DNA from: Halichondria panicea
Taxonomy: Eukaryota > Porifera > Demospongiae > Suberitida > Halichondriidae
DNA: 64,000 nt
Reading direction: 5' to 3'
NCBI RefSeq assembly: GCF_963675165.1
Contig: NC_087378.1
Span: 5,575,205-5,639,204 of the forward strand
A program made the position numbers and the translations under genes. Position 1 is the first letter of the stretch. Each line of letters opens with the position of its first letter. Shown in pieces: positions 24,953 to 37,315 of the stretch. The notes beneath the pieces were generated by a model. That model did not search any database. It was given only the letters and a program-made list of their open reading frames with translations, and was not told where the DNA came from.

Positions 24953-27900
24953 ATGACTGATAAGAAAAATCCTCAGCTATTCAACTCAAGCCTCTTTTCC
25001 TCTCCAGGAGGTTCTGGGGGCCTGTCACTGGGATTTGATGAACCATTTAGCAGTCCCTTCTCCCTTGCTCCAGCACTCTCCACAAACTCTAGTTCCAAGC
25101 AATCAGATGATGGTACAATGTGTATGTGCGCGCGCGACACATAGTAAATAATAATTATTGTGCATAAAATGTGGAGTACATAATTCTTAGTAGTGCACTA
25201 TATAGCCGAATAGATGTAGAGTTACATGATTGTTTAGTAGTGCACTATGATTATAGCTAAACTCGTAAGCCACCCATTTTTGCATGCTTAAAAGAGACTG
25301 GTCAAACTCCGTGTAGAGACTCGTGCAACGTTTTTCACAATATTTGTGGCAACTCAAATGGCTATACCACATGCTGTTACCACAAGATCATTGATAGTGA
25401 CGTTGAATGCTGTTGTCAACTAAAATAATGGGACTAGCTATAGTACGTACTGGACACAGCACTAGGATACTTTTTGTGTAGGTAGTTTAAGTATCACGTG
25501 CAGTACATTGATGTCACCGAAAACCACAGCCACTTAGAATCTCTAGTATGCTGACTTTACAACACAAAATTGTACACGGAGTTTGACCAGTCTGCTACAT
25601 GTATATAGCTGCATTATGTTTGTGGTAGTCTATGTGGTTGTAAAAGTAAACGGTTGGTCAATAATTAGTGTTGCACCTTCTACTTTATGTAAGCTATTCA
25701 TAAACTCAGGTGCAAAAAAGCAAGTTTCTGTTGGGTCACCCTTCTCTCAGACCCCACTCAACAGCTCTCCGAGTGGTCAGGGCACCCCACCCCACACCCA
25801 CTCCCCCCGACGCTCTAGCTCACCTGTGGGGCCACCTGCGTCCAGTAGTAGTGGCATTTTACTGAGTGGATTGAGCACTGTCTCTTTGGACAGCCCCCCT
25901 GCTCCTGAGGAAGTTATTTCCAAGTATGTCATAAAGAATGCACAATAGGGAGTTCCCCAGGCATTAAAGACCTACATGTACACGTTACATCTGCAATTAT
26001 GCACTACTGTATAGCAGGTCTATTTCCGAGGGTATATAGAAAAACTGTTAGAAAGGATTTCGTGGATTTAATTTTCGCAGACTAGTAGCCTTTTGGTGCA
26101 TTCATGCGTGCAATATTTAATTCATTGGTATAAATGTTTGCGATACATGCTTGATCAGCGAAAAACGCAAAAGTTTTATCCCTTGAAATATACTTGGTAG
26201 TTCTAGATATCCATTAGTGATGCTTTTAGTTTATAGGGCCTGGGCATAGTTGTAATCATCATCTTATCAATTATTATGCCTCAGTTTGCACATGCGCAAG
26301 CGAGGTATATGGTAGTACGTTTGTCTGTCTAGGCTGCTACAGCTGCTTACTCACTGATCAACGAAGTGCAAGTAAGAGCTTTTATAGGCTTCTAGTAACG
26401 TTTTCTTAGATATCAATTTGTGGATTTGCAAGGTACGTTCTTGAGTTAAGTTAAAATGCGTTATTATTAGCGCGGACTTATTTAGCGTTAATTACAAATT
26501 CGCTAAAATTAGTACCCGTAACATTAAAGTAAAACTAGAAATGTGGTTTGTTATTATTGTATAACTGGAACACTCATCTGGTTTCTATAGATCTATTTAT
26601 TCATGTCTACAGCCTAGGGTTAACAATTCAGTACTGTAATTCTCATGGTTAGGTCGGTACTCATTAGTGGTGGTTTGTATAGAGCCTGAGCAGGCTAAGA
26701 CGTCATGTATCCTAATTGCACAGCACATTGTACATCAATTAACCTACATGTATGATCAGCGCCAATGTACAATGTACAGTTCCACTAATATTATTCGTGA
26801 AAGAAGCTTTAGTATTTTGAATGAATTGTGTGAGGTTCTCCTATTCAGTTACATTTGTAGTGTGTACTCAGTTTGCCACTCTACATGAGAGCCAGCACTT
26901 GTAGCTTGTGATTCTCTTGTCTCCCAGCCGGCCCACGGACCCATCAAGAGCACTGGTGCAGCCCCCCACAATGGAACCGCCTGTCAATGACCCAACCATA
27001 GGAGCCACTACTTACAATGATCAGGGTGTTGATTATAGAGGAGGGGGTAAGAGCAAGTATGGCTGGAATGACCCCCCTGTTGTCAACAACACTCCTAACA
27101 GGCCCGCTCCCTCAAGAAGTGTCACAGGTGAGTGTAAGTTCTCCAGTTATTGATAATCTTGGGGAAGTGTATTCTCCGCCACAATACAAGTACACTACAC
27201 GTACATGTATCGATATGTGCGAGTGAAAGTTGACAGTGCATGTACACATTTTTTCTCCTTTAGCTCCGGGTCAATTTACCAGTGACCCAGCTGCTATGGA
27301 CAGCTATTCCATCCAACCCCATTTAGAGCCTCAGCCAACAAACCCACCCCTCTCTTCTCAACTGTCCCAGCCCCCTCTCACAACCACCTCCCAACCCAAT
27401 CAAGCCCTGTTAGGACAGGGTCCTCCCCCCTCACAATCAGCAGCTGGCTCGAACCCGTATCGTATTGGGCTCGGGAATAAGAAGCCTGCATATGGAGTGT
27501 CTGGCATAGCCTCGTTTGGTCCCAGTAGGCAGCAAACCTCACAGCCCATGATGGCTCCCTCTCAGCCTCCACCAGCAAGTGTGCAGCAAAGCTTTACCCA
27601 GGTCGGTGCTGTAACAGTAAATAAGTTGTGAGTGTACAGGTGAATGTAACAGATAGTGTAAGTGCTACAATGTCAGGGTGTCATACAAGGGGGTGGAGGA
27701 TATCCCCCTCTGGCTCAAATGTCCCCTCCCTGGTCCGGTGGTCCAATTTAAGCGGTGGACCTCCCTCCCCGCCTAAAATTTGCATTCAGGCCATACTACA
27801 TGTATGACTGAGTATATGCAAAGGCAACCCCAAAACCCACCAGAATTCACCTAGGACCACCTAATTATTAACAAAAATTTTTGATGGGGGCATACTCCTC

Positions 27901-30900
27901 GGTTCCCCTAGCCGACGACACGCTCTGCGTGCCTTATTTCCCCCCTCTACTTCAAAATCCTATATGACACCCTCAATGTCTTCCATATACAAGAATACAT
28001 GTCTTATGATCATCTGTACACAATATATAATTATGTTAAGATTTCGCCATTCAGCCTGCTCCCTTCTCACAAGGACTACCTGCTGCATCCTACGAGACCG
28101 TCTTACCCCATGCTACGACCTCCACGTACCTACCATCCTCACAAGTTGATGCGGGTGTGAGTGGTGTGTGGACTGGGCACAATCAGCCACTACGCTACCA
28201 CTGGTTCTATCTGAGGACTGGTGAGGTTTACTGGATACCATTCTCCTTGTTGGACTCGGGTAGACTAGAGGAGAGTCTGGCCATTGGAACCCAAGACCCT
28301 TCTCAAGAAGTAAGTAGTCAAAAATTGTGCTTATACAGTCATGTATGTACATGTACATATGTACATGTACCCACTGCACTTAAGACGTCTTGTTTTCCCC
28401 CATGTATATATGTACATACGTGTAGAGAGTGTGTGCAATATAATGTGGTGTATGTAATGTGTACACTCACTGTGAGAGCCATGTGTTTGGCGTGATTTTC
28501 AGTCTGTGATCTTCTTTACACCAGGTACTAGTGCCTACTGACGGAGGGCGATATGATGTGAACTTGCACCAACGATTGCGTCAGTCTGTATACTGGGAGG
28601 AGCCAGGGTCCGAGGTGCGGCGCTGCTCCTGGTTCTACAAGGGGGAGGGTGACAGGTGGTACCTTCCCTATGATGAACGCATAGCTGCTACACTGGAGGT
28701 AATGTATATGTATATATTATATAGTGACAAGTATTTTCTTCTCATTCGGAAACGCTCGACCAAATCTCTCGTGCACCCCAATTATACTTATACATAATGA
28801 GTTCCAACAAAATTGGTAATACAGTTAGTTGCCATTCTTGACACACTGCCCCGCCACCCTTCTTGTAGCCAAGTAATTGTTTATGCCTCGAGGTGTAGCC
28901 GCACGAGAGATACGGGAAAGCTGACTGTGTGTGTGTGTGTGTGTGTGTCTGTTCCTGTTGTAACTGCTCGACGGTTACAATGCGACGAAAACTAACAGCT
29001 TTTATAGGCTTCTAGCCATGTTCTCTTGGATTTTGATTAGTGCATTAGCAAACTAAAGCTTCTTTCTGGAGTTTGACTTTGAAGGCTGTTGCAGTTTCTT
29101 CAGAATTTTCATAACATATCTCTGTTTGCACAAACTTTATTCAACTTATGAGTTGGCTTTGCAACAAAATCAGGAAAAAGCTGCATGCAAGCTGTACTGC
29201 CAGAAGCAGCCATTCTGTACACGAAATTGCAGTGGTATTATAGTTAAATGGGGGAAGGGGGTTATCTGTATTGATTTATAATAAGTGAAAACACCACGTA
29301 CATAGCACGTGCTTGTGGACAACTGGTCCCTAACTAAAAATGAAAGCACCGCGGGTGCTGATGCCTCGGTGGAGGTGTCAAAGCTACGTAACATAAAGTT
29401 ACTAGCTAATTAGCATAATTAGTATTATATGATCATGAACATTTGTTCATTAATTAATTTACTGCATGTACACATGCAGCAGAATCTAGAATCACAGGGA
29501 AACTCAAACCGAGTCAAAGAGTGGGAAATGATTGACCGTGATTGTTGTTAAAAAGGATCGATGCCAAAAGTACAATCTAAAATTAATAGCTGCATCAGCA
29601 GAGCCTTGCAGCTCCCTTCTCACTTTTGCAGCTACATGTACCAATAGCGTTCAGAGCTAACTACTATAAGTAGAGTAGCGACACTCCATGGACAAATTTT
29701 TCTACGTCCTCTTCTGAAAAGGCTGCAATGGCATTCCAAGTAAGAAAAACTAGACATAACTCGAGAACCAAGCATTATTTTGTAAATCCATGTATGAAAA
29801 TCCAAGAAACATGACTAGAAGCCTGTAAAAAGTCTTACATGCACTTCATTGATCCTTAAGCAGCTGTAGCAGTCTACACACACAGACAGACACAGACACA
29901 GACACACACAAACACACTACCGTATACCTCGCTTGCGCATGCGCACCGAGGCATAATGACATGTACTGTACATGCATGTACATATGCTTCATATTCATAC
30001 CATATCTCAGGAAGAGTACTTGTCTGCCTTGTCCCAAGGTCAGTGGAACCGTCGTGTGGAGATGTCTGGAGGAGAGGCAGTCATCATGCACTCTCAATTG
30101 GCCATTGTACACTATCCCTCTCAGCCGCATGACTCCATCGTCTCTGATGACCTCTCCCACCCTAGGTCCGTGCTCAGGGGGTTCGCAGAGGTCGATAAAG
30201 TCGATACTGGTGAGAAGAGGAAAGGGTTAAGGCAGTTGTACTGTACATGTACATGTATGTGTACCATAGTGTATACCGAATCGGGTGATACTGTGCAATT
30301 GAAAAGTGAACCTACAGTGTGTACCCTAGGTCATTGTTTTGTAGCATGTTAGAGTTCTATCTGTGAAGACCTATGTTAAAGTGTAATACACTGCCAGTTT
30401 GGTGATTCTTCATGTAGCATCCAGTCTGTTTAGCTTCATTAATATCGATTTTGTCTGGATATAATTGTATGTACATATCTGGTACATGTAGGTGAGCAAA
30501 CTCGTATTGACCATCTTGTGTTCGTGGTTCATGGGATAGGGGCACACTGCGATATGAGCTTCAGGAGTCTTGTGGATTGTAGTAAGCAAGACTAGTTAGC
30601 GGCACATGATGTACGTACATGACATTCAGTCTGCACCGTATCAGGCGTATATATTGCACCTTGTCTGTGAAATGAGCTTACTGTGGTCTTTTTGATGGCA
30701 AATCATACTTCATGTTGTACTGTACACTAAACAAGTACACTGTACAGAACATGTACATGTAGCTTATCCTTTGTACGGTTACTCTGTTACTGAATGTTTA
30801 TGCAGTTGATGACTTTCGTGAGGTTTCTCAACTAATGCTCAAGACTCACATGTTCTCAGCAGCTGCTCCCAAACAAGGGGACGACGGTGGTAGAGTGGAG

Positions 30901-33900
30901 TACCTTCCAGTGCATTGGCACGCCACCCTGCACAAAGATGAGAGGGGAGTCGATACGTAAGTACACTACACGCTTATAGTAGTGTGATTTCTGGTGCTTG
31001 TGGTGTGGTGTGTGTCAGTAAGGTGGGCCAATGGTGCAAGATTGCAACGGAACTAATATGTTCCCCTTTTTAGGCGACTACAGCCACTGACTCTCCCCAG
31101 TATCTCCAGGCTGAGAGACTTCACAAACTCCACTCTTGTTGACATTCTCTTTTTCACCAGTCCAGTCTACTGTCAGGTGGGTGGTTTCTCACGGTGGTGT
31201 TACTTTGTTGTCGATATCAGTGTACATTTACATGTTGCATCCATTTTCATACATGTACAGTAATCTCTCTTACAAGTATGTAGAAAGAAAAGGAAGAGAA
31301 TCAAATTATAGAATACATGTAAACCAACACATACACTAATGTGTCTGGTTTCCCGATATAGTCAAACATGTACAGATCAATTTATTTCTAAGCCAGCTAG
31401 CTAGTTGTAATGTTTCATAGCAGGGTGCCTTGTACATCAGTGTGCTAGCTCATTGTTTGTGCATACTATCGCACAGACCATCATCACCCAAGTGGCATCA
31501 GAGATGAACCGGATGCTTGAGACCTTCAAGGCCAGGAATCCGTACTTTCAAGGAGGTGTGTCTGTTGTTGGCCACTCCCTCGGCGCTTGTGTTCTCTTTG
31601 ACCTCCTCAATCATCAACAGAGTCAAGAGGTCAACAGCGATGTTTTTAATGAGCCCTCTGAACCAAGTGCACAGAAACAAGAAGTCAACTCAGCTCAAAG
31701 GTTGGTCCGTACATTGTAGCGCGCCGGCATTCATACAGCTTAGCAACTATAAAATCCTTGTCTCAAGTTCTAATGTACCGCTAGATTGAAAACTTCATTT
31801 GTGATACCGTATTACTAGAGAATATTTTGCGAGTGAAAAATCTTTGCGAATGAGCCAATTAGAAAAATTGGCCTTTTGCGATCTACCTATTGCGTTCTGG
31901 TAAGGATTGTGTGTGTTTACCAGTACTAATTTAGATATTGCGATTTTATTGTTTAATTTATAATTATGCCTATTCTCGTCAATAAACGTTGATTCCATAT
32001 CCCCACAGTTATGACCAGGATACCTCCATTAGTAAAGGAGATGAGCCAAATGAAGAGACCCCCACTCTGGAAAAAGCGTTGAAGCAGCTTGGCCTGGAGA
32101 GACTGACTGATATATTCACTTCAGAGCAGGTTGACTATGACTCTCTGGTAAGTATGCCATGTACAGCGTAGATACATTGTGCTTTCTGGAATGTAAGAAT
32201 GTACATGTACCATGTTAGAACGTACCATGTTCATTGGGGGCTTAATTTCTATTACAGTATACTTGTACATTCAAGGTTTGTACAGTGCTTTTAGCTGTAG
32301 GCATGTATATGTGTATATGTACATGTACTCGCTGTTACCATAGCTTTTTTTTGGCAGTTGATGTGCACCAACGATGACCTCGTGGAACTGAATGTACCCC
32401 TGGGCCCCCGGAAAAAAATCGTCTCTTTCATTACCCAGCAAGCTGAGCTAAAGAAGCTTGCTGAAGCCAGACGAGAAAGGGAAGACAGAGATAGGTTGAC
32501 AAAAGAGAGAGAACAACAGAAGCAGCAGGAGGCAGTAGATACAGCTCTCCATCGAGCCACCCTTCAAGGGGTGAAAATAGTTAGGGGATTGGCCGGAACT
32601 GGACAGCCCTACATTGACTACCCTCAACTCAGCTTCAAGCCAAGACACTTGTTTGCAGTTGGGTCACCGATAGGGCTGTTCCTCTCTGTTAGGTCAGAAC
32701 TCACGTTTATACAATGTACACTATATACACTTACATTTGCTTCTATGTAAATGTATATGCATACTATCAGTTGTACATGCAGTGTAACAAAACAGCAACA
32801 CGCATGAACGGCTCATTACAGAAAAGCTACATGTTTTATTTTCAGGGGAGTAGAGGAGCTGGGTCCAAACTTTTGCTTGCCCACTTGTCCAAAGATGTTC
32901 AACGTCTTCCACCCAGTAAGTCACACATTTATATTAAGTGCATGTCACTGATATTTGTGTGTTGGGAAGCTTTTCTCAATTGCTACATATTCATGTTGTA
33001 CTCTTTTTAAGTATGATGTATATTTGTATTATTACAGCCCCTGCCTATGCTACTTGATATACTCCCCCTCTCCCTAGTTTGACCCTGTTGCGTATCGCCT
33101 GGAGCCACTGGTGATCAAGGCAGCTCCCTCCAAACCTGTGCTCATGCCCCATCACAAGGGACGAAAAAGATTCCATCTTGGTGAGGACAGTCGATAGCAG
33201 TTGTAGCTTGAACGTATGGCTTTACTGTGTAAGTTGATACAAATAAGTACTACAGCCAATGACATCCATCAAATCCACTTTAATGACGTGTGCAGTAAGT
33301 TGTTATTGCACACTTTTTTTCTAATATATACATGTGATTCTTCATCATTTAAGCTATCTCAAAGTGCAACTTGAAGCTACATGTAGGTAGCTTTTTCTAA
33401 TCTGAAAACTAGCTTGAACAGAGTTTTCAGCTTTGTGATCAGTAATAAAAATAATCTTAGCTAGCCAACGTGTTTTAATGCTGAGGTACGAGGATGGTGC
33501 AATAATGCTCGTAATGCTCGACTTATTGCTAGCTAAGTTAATTATTACTTACGATGTACATGTAGCAGCAAATAGCTAACTTGATTTTGAAGTGCGTCCG
33601 GCGTTCGTTATTGAATACACATGTATGTGTTGTTTATTCAACACCGATAAGAACTAAGATATGCACATAATTATATTCTCACAGAGATCTATGAGAACCT
33701 TGGTCAAGTGAGTACGAACTTGAAAGCCTATCTTGTTGATGGAATGCGCAACATGTGGCAACAGTTGAACGAATTTGCACGAAGCCACACCTCCGGACAG
33801 GAGCAGCTGCTGGTCACTGATGCTGACATTCCACTGGGTGAGACTGGACATGTACTGTAGACACTGTACATTATTGTATCGGTAGAAATGTACATAATTA

Positions 33901-35687
33901 CATACTGCCCACAAGGCTCTCCATTGCATTTGTACAAGGAGTGCACACATGCATGTACTTGTGTACATGTATATCTATCTAAATGTGAATGCTCTCTACT
34001 TACAAATTGCAATCAACTGGTGTAAAAAAAGACTGTCAGCTTGCTTGTGTATACCCATGTCGTAGTTAGTGTGCATCTAGCCTCGTCCTCAGGCTGAGTG
34101 TCTCTAATAACGCTACAACATGTAGGCCTGGGATGGATTGTATTTGGGCATGTCTATAGCAATAGTAAACTGATAGTAAACATGCCGTGGAAATGTCTAT
34201 TTATATACAGCTAGAGAAATGCCCAAGAAAGATAATAATAGTATATTATGCTATCTACATGTACATGTCCAGGTAGATAGAGCTAAATGGCTTCTAAGTT
34301 CCTTGCTTTACAGTGGAATTGACAGCTTGGACTTGATTGACGGAGCGCTAGGGCTTCTTGTTTGCAACTTGATAGCTACCACCTAGATCTAGTACCTAGC
34401 TAGCTAGCTATCTTTCTTCAAGATATAATTTGCAACATGGTACTATTTTTGTGATTGACGATAGCTTTTACGGAGAATATCCACACGTATACGTTCACTA
34501 GTCATTGGAATTCTTAGAATTCCAACCACGCCCATACAATCTTCCCCAGGCCTAGTTGGCGACCTAGTGTTATTTTGGAGACAACTTGGCCTGGGAACGA
34601 GAATAGACATTTACACATGCTGCTATGTTGTGTTTTTACAGATAAGGAGGTGGAGCCTGATTTAGAGGTAAAACAAGAAATCCCCATTGGAAGGCTAAAC
34701 CAGGGAAGAAGGATTGACTTTGTTCTACAAGAGAAGCCCATTGAGAAGCTCAACGAGTATCTGTTCGCACTGAGTAGTCATCTTTGCTATTGGTGAGCTT
34801 TGTGCTGTACAATACAATCATGTATTTAAGTTTTGTTATGGTTTTAGAGCCCTGTTGTTTTGTCCACCACATGTACATTGGTCTACCTCTGCCAATTACT
34901 CACTAATGCCCCACCCCCACCCCCTTACCGGATTAGACTTGACTTCCTCACATAACCCTCCATGTTGTACTAGGGACTACCACAAGATTAAACCAAAATT
35001 AATAGCATTAGAGTAGTAGCAGAGTAGATATACTTATTACAGTAGTAGCAGTCTACTCTAGTCTTACATACTTCCTCTACTGACTGATGGTCTCACGAAG
35101 GCTGACTCTACTGTTCAGATAATTTTATGTTCCTGGTAAATGCACTCCAAGTACTGTGTGGGAGGACAGTTATTGCGGTTTATTCTCGCCCATGCTCTGT
35201 CTATTCAGTAGGCGATCACGCGACTTAGCAAGGCAGGCTCTCCTTTTCTTTGTTCCTCCAATTTTCCTTTTCTTAATTCTTATTGTGACAAAGAACAGAA
35301 AAAGGAGGGCCTGTGAAGGAGGCTAACTGCAAGCATAATCATTGCTTTATTTGATTTTAGCAAGTTCCTTTAATTAGCTTCTCGAACTAAAATTAGTCCA
35401 TATACAGACCATACATGAACATTCTATCTACAAGTCTTTGATATGGCTATATAAAATAATGGATGAACGGAGTACAACCTCCAAGCTCTGCTCCCAAACT
35501 GTCTTTTATTTGGAGGGGTTGTTCCACTGATCAACTAACTGATTGTGTGGTGTTACATGTAGTAGTGCATAATATATAATAATAACAGGTTTTCATTAAT
35601 AATTATTGCAGGCGCTCTGAAGACACTGCATTGTTCATTCTGAAAGAAGTGTACGATGAACCACACCCTGAACTGATAAAATCATAA
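24953..35687 (+). CDS. SEC23IP: SEC23-interacting protein (p125), WWE-like/SAM/DDHD protein, 18 exons
   Basis: Exons: 24953..25112, 25710..25923, 26928..27127, 27264..27601, 28055..28309, 28525..28698, 30011..30209, 30492..30581, 30806..30956, 31074..31176, 31477..31700, 32009..32147, 32358..32692, 32846..32915, 33078..33180, 33685..33837, 34642..34792, 35612..35687. They total 3135 nt and 1044 residues, all phases closing (human 1000). Seen: Pro/Ser/Gln-rich N-terminus (to ~310), WWE-like region (~330-460: [31 protein letters not shown]), [10 protein letters not shown], lipase box GHSLG with nucleophile Ser at about 662, SAM domain (~715-785), a Lys/Glu-rich coil, then DDHD ([39 protein letters not shown]). 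Known: p125 binds SEC23 at COPII exit sites; related DDHD1/2 are phospholipases A1. Catalytic activity here is inference from the intact GHSLG box. Confidence 0.97.
26274..26455 (+). repeat. ATGCCT-family repeat, 5' fragment, in a SEC23IP intron
   Basis: Begins TTATGCCTCAGTTTGCACAT and carries the family words ctgctacagctgct and ataggcttctagt. Truncated compared with the full copies at 29360, 42254 and 45811. Confidence 0.6.
27674..27974. mobile_element. CAGGGTGTCATAC MITE, 5-bp TSD (copy 1)
   Basis: CAGGGTGTCATACAAGGGGG at the left and ..CCTATATGACACCCTC at the right are inverted, flanked by AATGT on both sides (27669-27673, 27975-27979). It lies in a SEC23IP intron and begins 72 bp after the donor of exon 4. 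Confidence 0.78.
28881..29165 (+). repeat. ATGCCTCGAGG-family repeat with GT microsatellite
   Basis: Begins TTATGCCTCGAGGTGTAGCC, contains a GT run at 28926-28948 and the word ataggcttctagccatgtt. Related copies lie at 46462-47015, 47150-47450 (inverted) and 58438-59215. Confidence 0.65.
29331..29955 (-). mobile_element. full-length ATGCCTCGGTG-family element, SEC23IP intron
   Basis: Inverted ends are ATGCCTCGGTGGAGG (29360) and GCGCACCGAGGCAT (ending 29953), with an outer AGCACCGCGGGTGCT mini-palindrome on one side. It is the reverse-complement relative of the copies at 42254 and 45811. No ORF of note. Confidence 0.65.
35238..35325. repeat. short AGGCTCTCC hairpin MITE in the last SEC23IP intron
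   Basis: AGGCTCTCCTTTTCTTTGTT is matched inverted by AACAGAAAAAGGAGGGCCT. A similar hairpin, with agaacagaaaaaa near its right arm, is at 53463-53572. Confidence 0.55.
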
Positions 35688-37107
35688 TAGAACTCATCAA
35701 TAATTATTAAAGGTACAATAATAGGAGTGATGCTTATTCTCGCTTTTGTAGCATTGCGTGTTTTGAATATAATGTTTTGACATGAATATTGTGTTATGAT
35801 TATTATTATTATCATTACGCAGTCTTTCATTCGTATTTATTGAGTATACAGTGCTTATAATGAGGACAGCTATAGAAAAAAATGAAGCAGGCAAACATTT
35901 TTTCACATACTCAAACACCAACATTATTGTCCCCAACATGTGATAGGAATTGAACATAATTTATCACCAGCAATGTGAAAAATTACTAGGACCTGCCGGG
36001 AAAACCACCAATAAATAGTTATGCTCTGCCAGATTTCTTGTTTCCATGCTTTTTGGTGTCTGCCCGGCCAACCCTAACAAGCTAGTTTTACATTGCATTC
36101 TAGTCAGATTATGTATAGACAAGAATCAACGCATAATTGCATGGTTTGGTATGATTTCTGTGGGTGGGATGGGAGAATTAACTCATTGTGCATGGCCAGC
36201 CGCTTTTATAGCTGCTCATAAAATTATAATTTATTGTAAGCAAAATAATTAACGAGAAGTGAGTTGATACTTTTATTTAACTCCCTGGCTTTTGCACATG
36301 CACCATTAATTTTTGTGTTAGGAATGTGAATTAATTAGGAGCAGAGCCTAGCTCCCTTCGTCTTTTGTTCTGTACATGTACAATAGTTCTTTGTTGTAAA
36401 GAGGCCCTGCGTGTCTCTAGCTGTGTACCATACCATGCATGTGTGTGCCGGCCACCTTTCTAATCAATCTCGGGGAAACACAATTATATTACAGATAAAA
36501 ATGGCCGTGAAATAATATTATTGCATGTGTCAACATTTTTGTTTGTGTGCATCCACCTGCGTGAATAATGGTAATTAATACACTGTATAGGCCGGGTGTA
36601 TCGTAGGAAGCATGGTGCATGGTGGTAATGATGTGAGGGGCTGGAGCTGGTTGAGCTAAGCTCAGCAAAAACATCTTTCTACATGCAGCATGCACAGGAC
36701 TCTGACATGTCAGGAAGACACGCCTTTAAATCTTTGCACGTTATAGCATGCAGGTAATTCTACAATTTTCGTGTGATTAAGATTGCTAACCCACGTATGA
36801 AATCCGCGAAAATTTTGCGCTATACGGAATTAATGTAGATTCTAGGTTTTGATTAATACAATCTTATAATAATGCAATGTAAATCGATAATTATTGTTAT
36901 AACTTTGACGGATCAAATTTTCAATTGTCTTTAATCATTAAAGTCACATTATCATAATTATTGTCTATTGTACAAAACTATAATTATACAGCACATACAT
37001 GTAATAGTTCATTTGTACAAAAAACCTCTACAAAAGTTCCAAAATATAAATGGTATAAAAAGTTAAGCACAGCTTTTAAACTAGTGAGAACTTGACTACA
37101 AAGTTAC
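35688..37107. other. intergenic region between convergent SEC23IP and EXOC6
   Basis: No gene seen. It contains the 3' UTRs of both genes and repeat-like AT-rich sequence. AATTATTATT-type runs surround 35690-35820. Confidence 0.5.
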
Positions 37108-37315
37108 TCAGTTTTTCTGATTCAATTTGGATGATGGTTTGGGTGAACCCCTTAGCGATTCACGGTCATCTGATTCTGAACCACTGTCTGGACCCTTTGT
37201 ACCATCAGTTTGATCTGATTGGAATAAAGCCTTTATCTCCTTCAGAGCCAATTTCTTATCGTCTTTTTTGCTTCTTTTCAAAAATTTTTTTTTCTTTTTA
37301 GTAGCCTGGCGAAGT
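37108..37315 (-). other. EXOC6: EXOC6 candidate alternative last exon A
   Basis: Acceptor CCCTTAG|ACTTCGCC has the same phase as exon B, so exon 22 can splice here to give K-L-R-Q-A-T-KKKK and 68 residues to a stop. The first ~25 residues resemble exon B (basic, Lys-rich). The end differs: GSESDDRESLRGSPKPSS, Ser/acidic and potentially phosphorylated. It reads open throughout with a strong acceptor. Use in transcripts is inferred. Confidence 0.65.
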
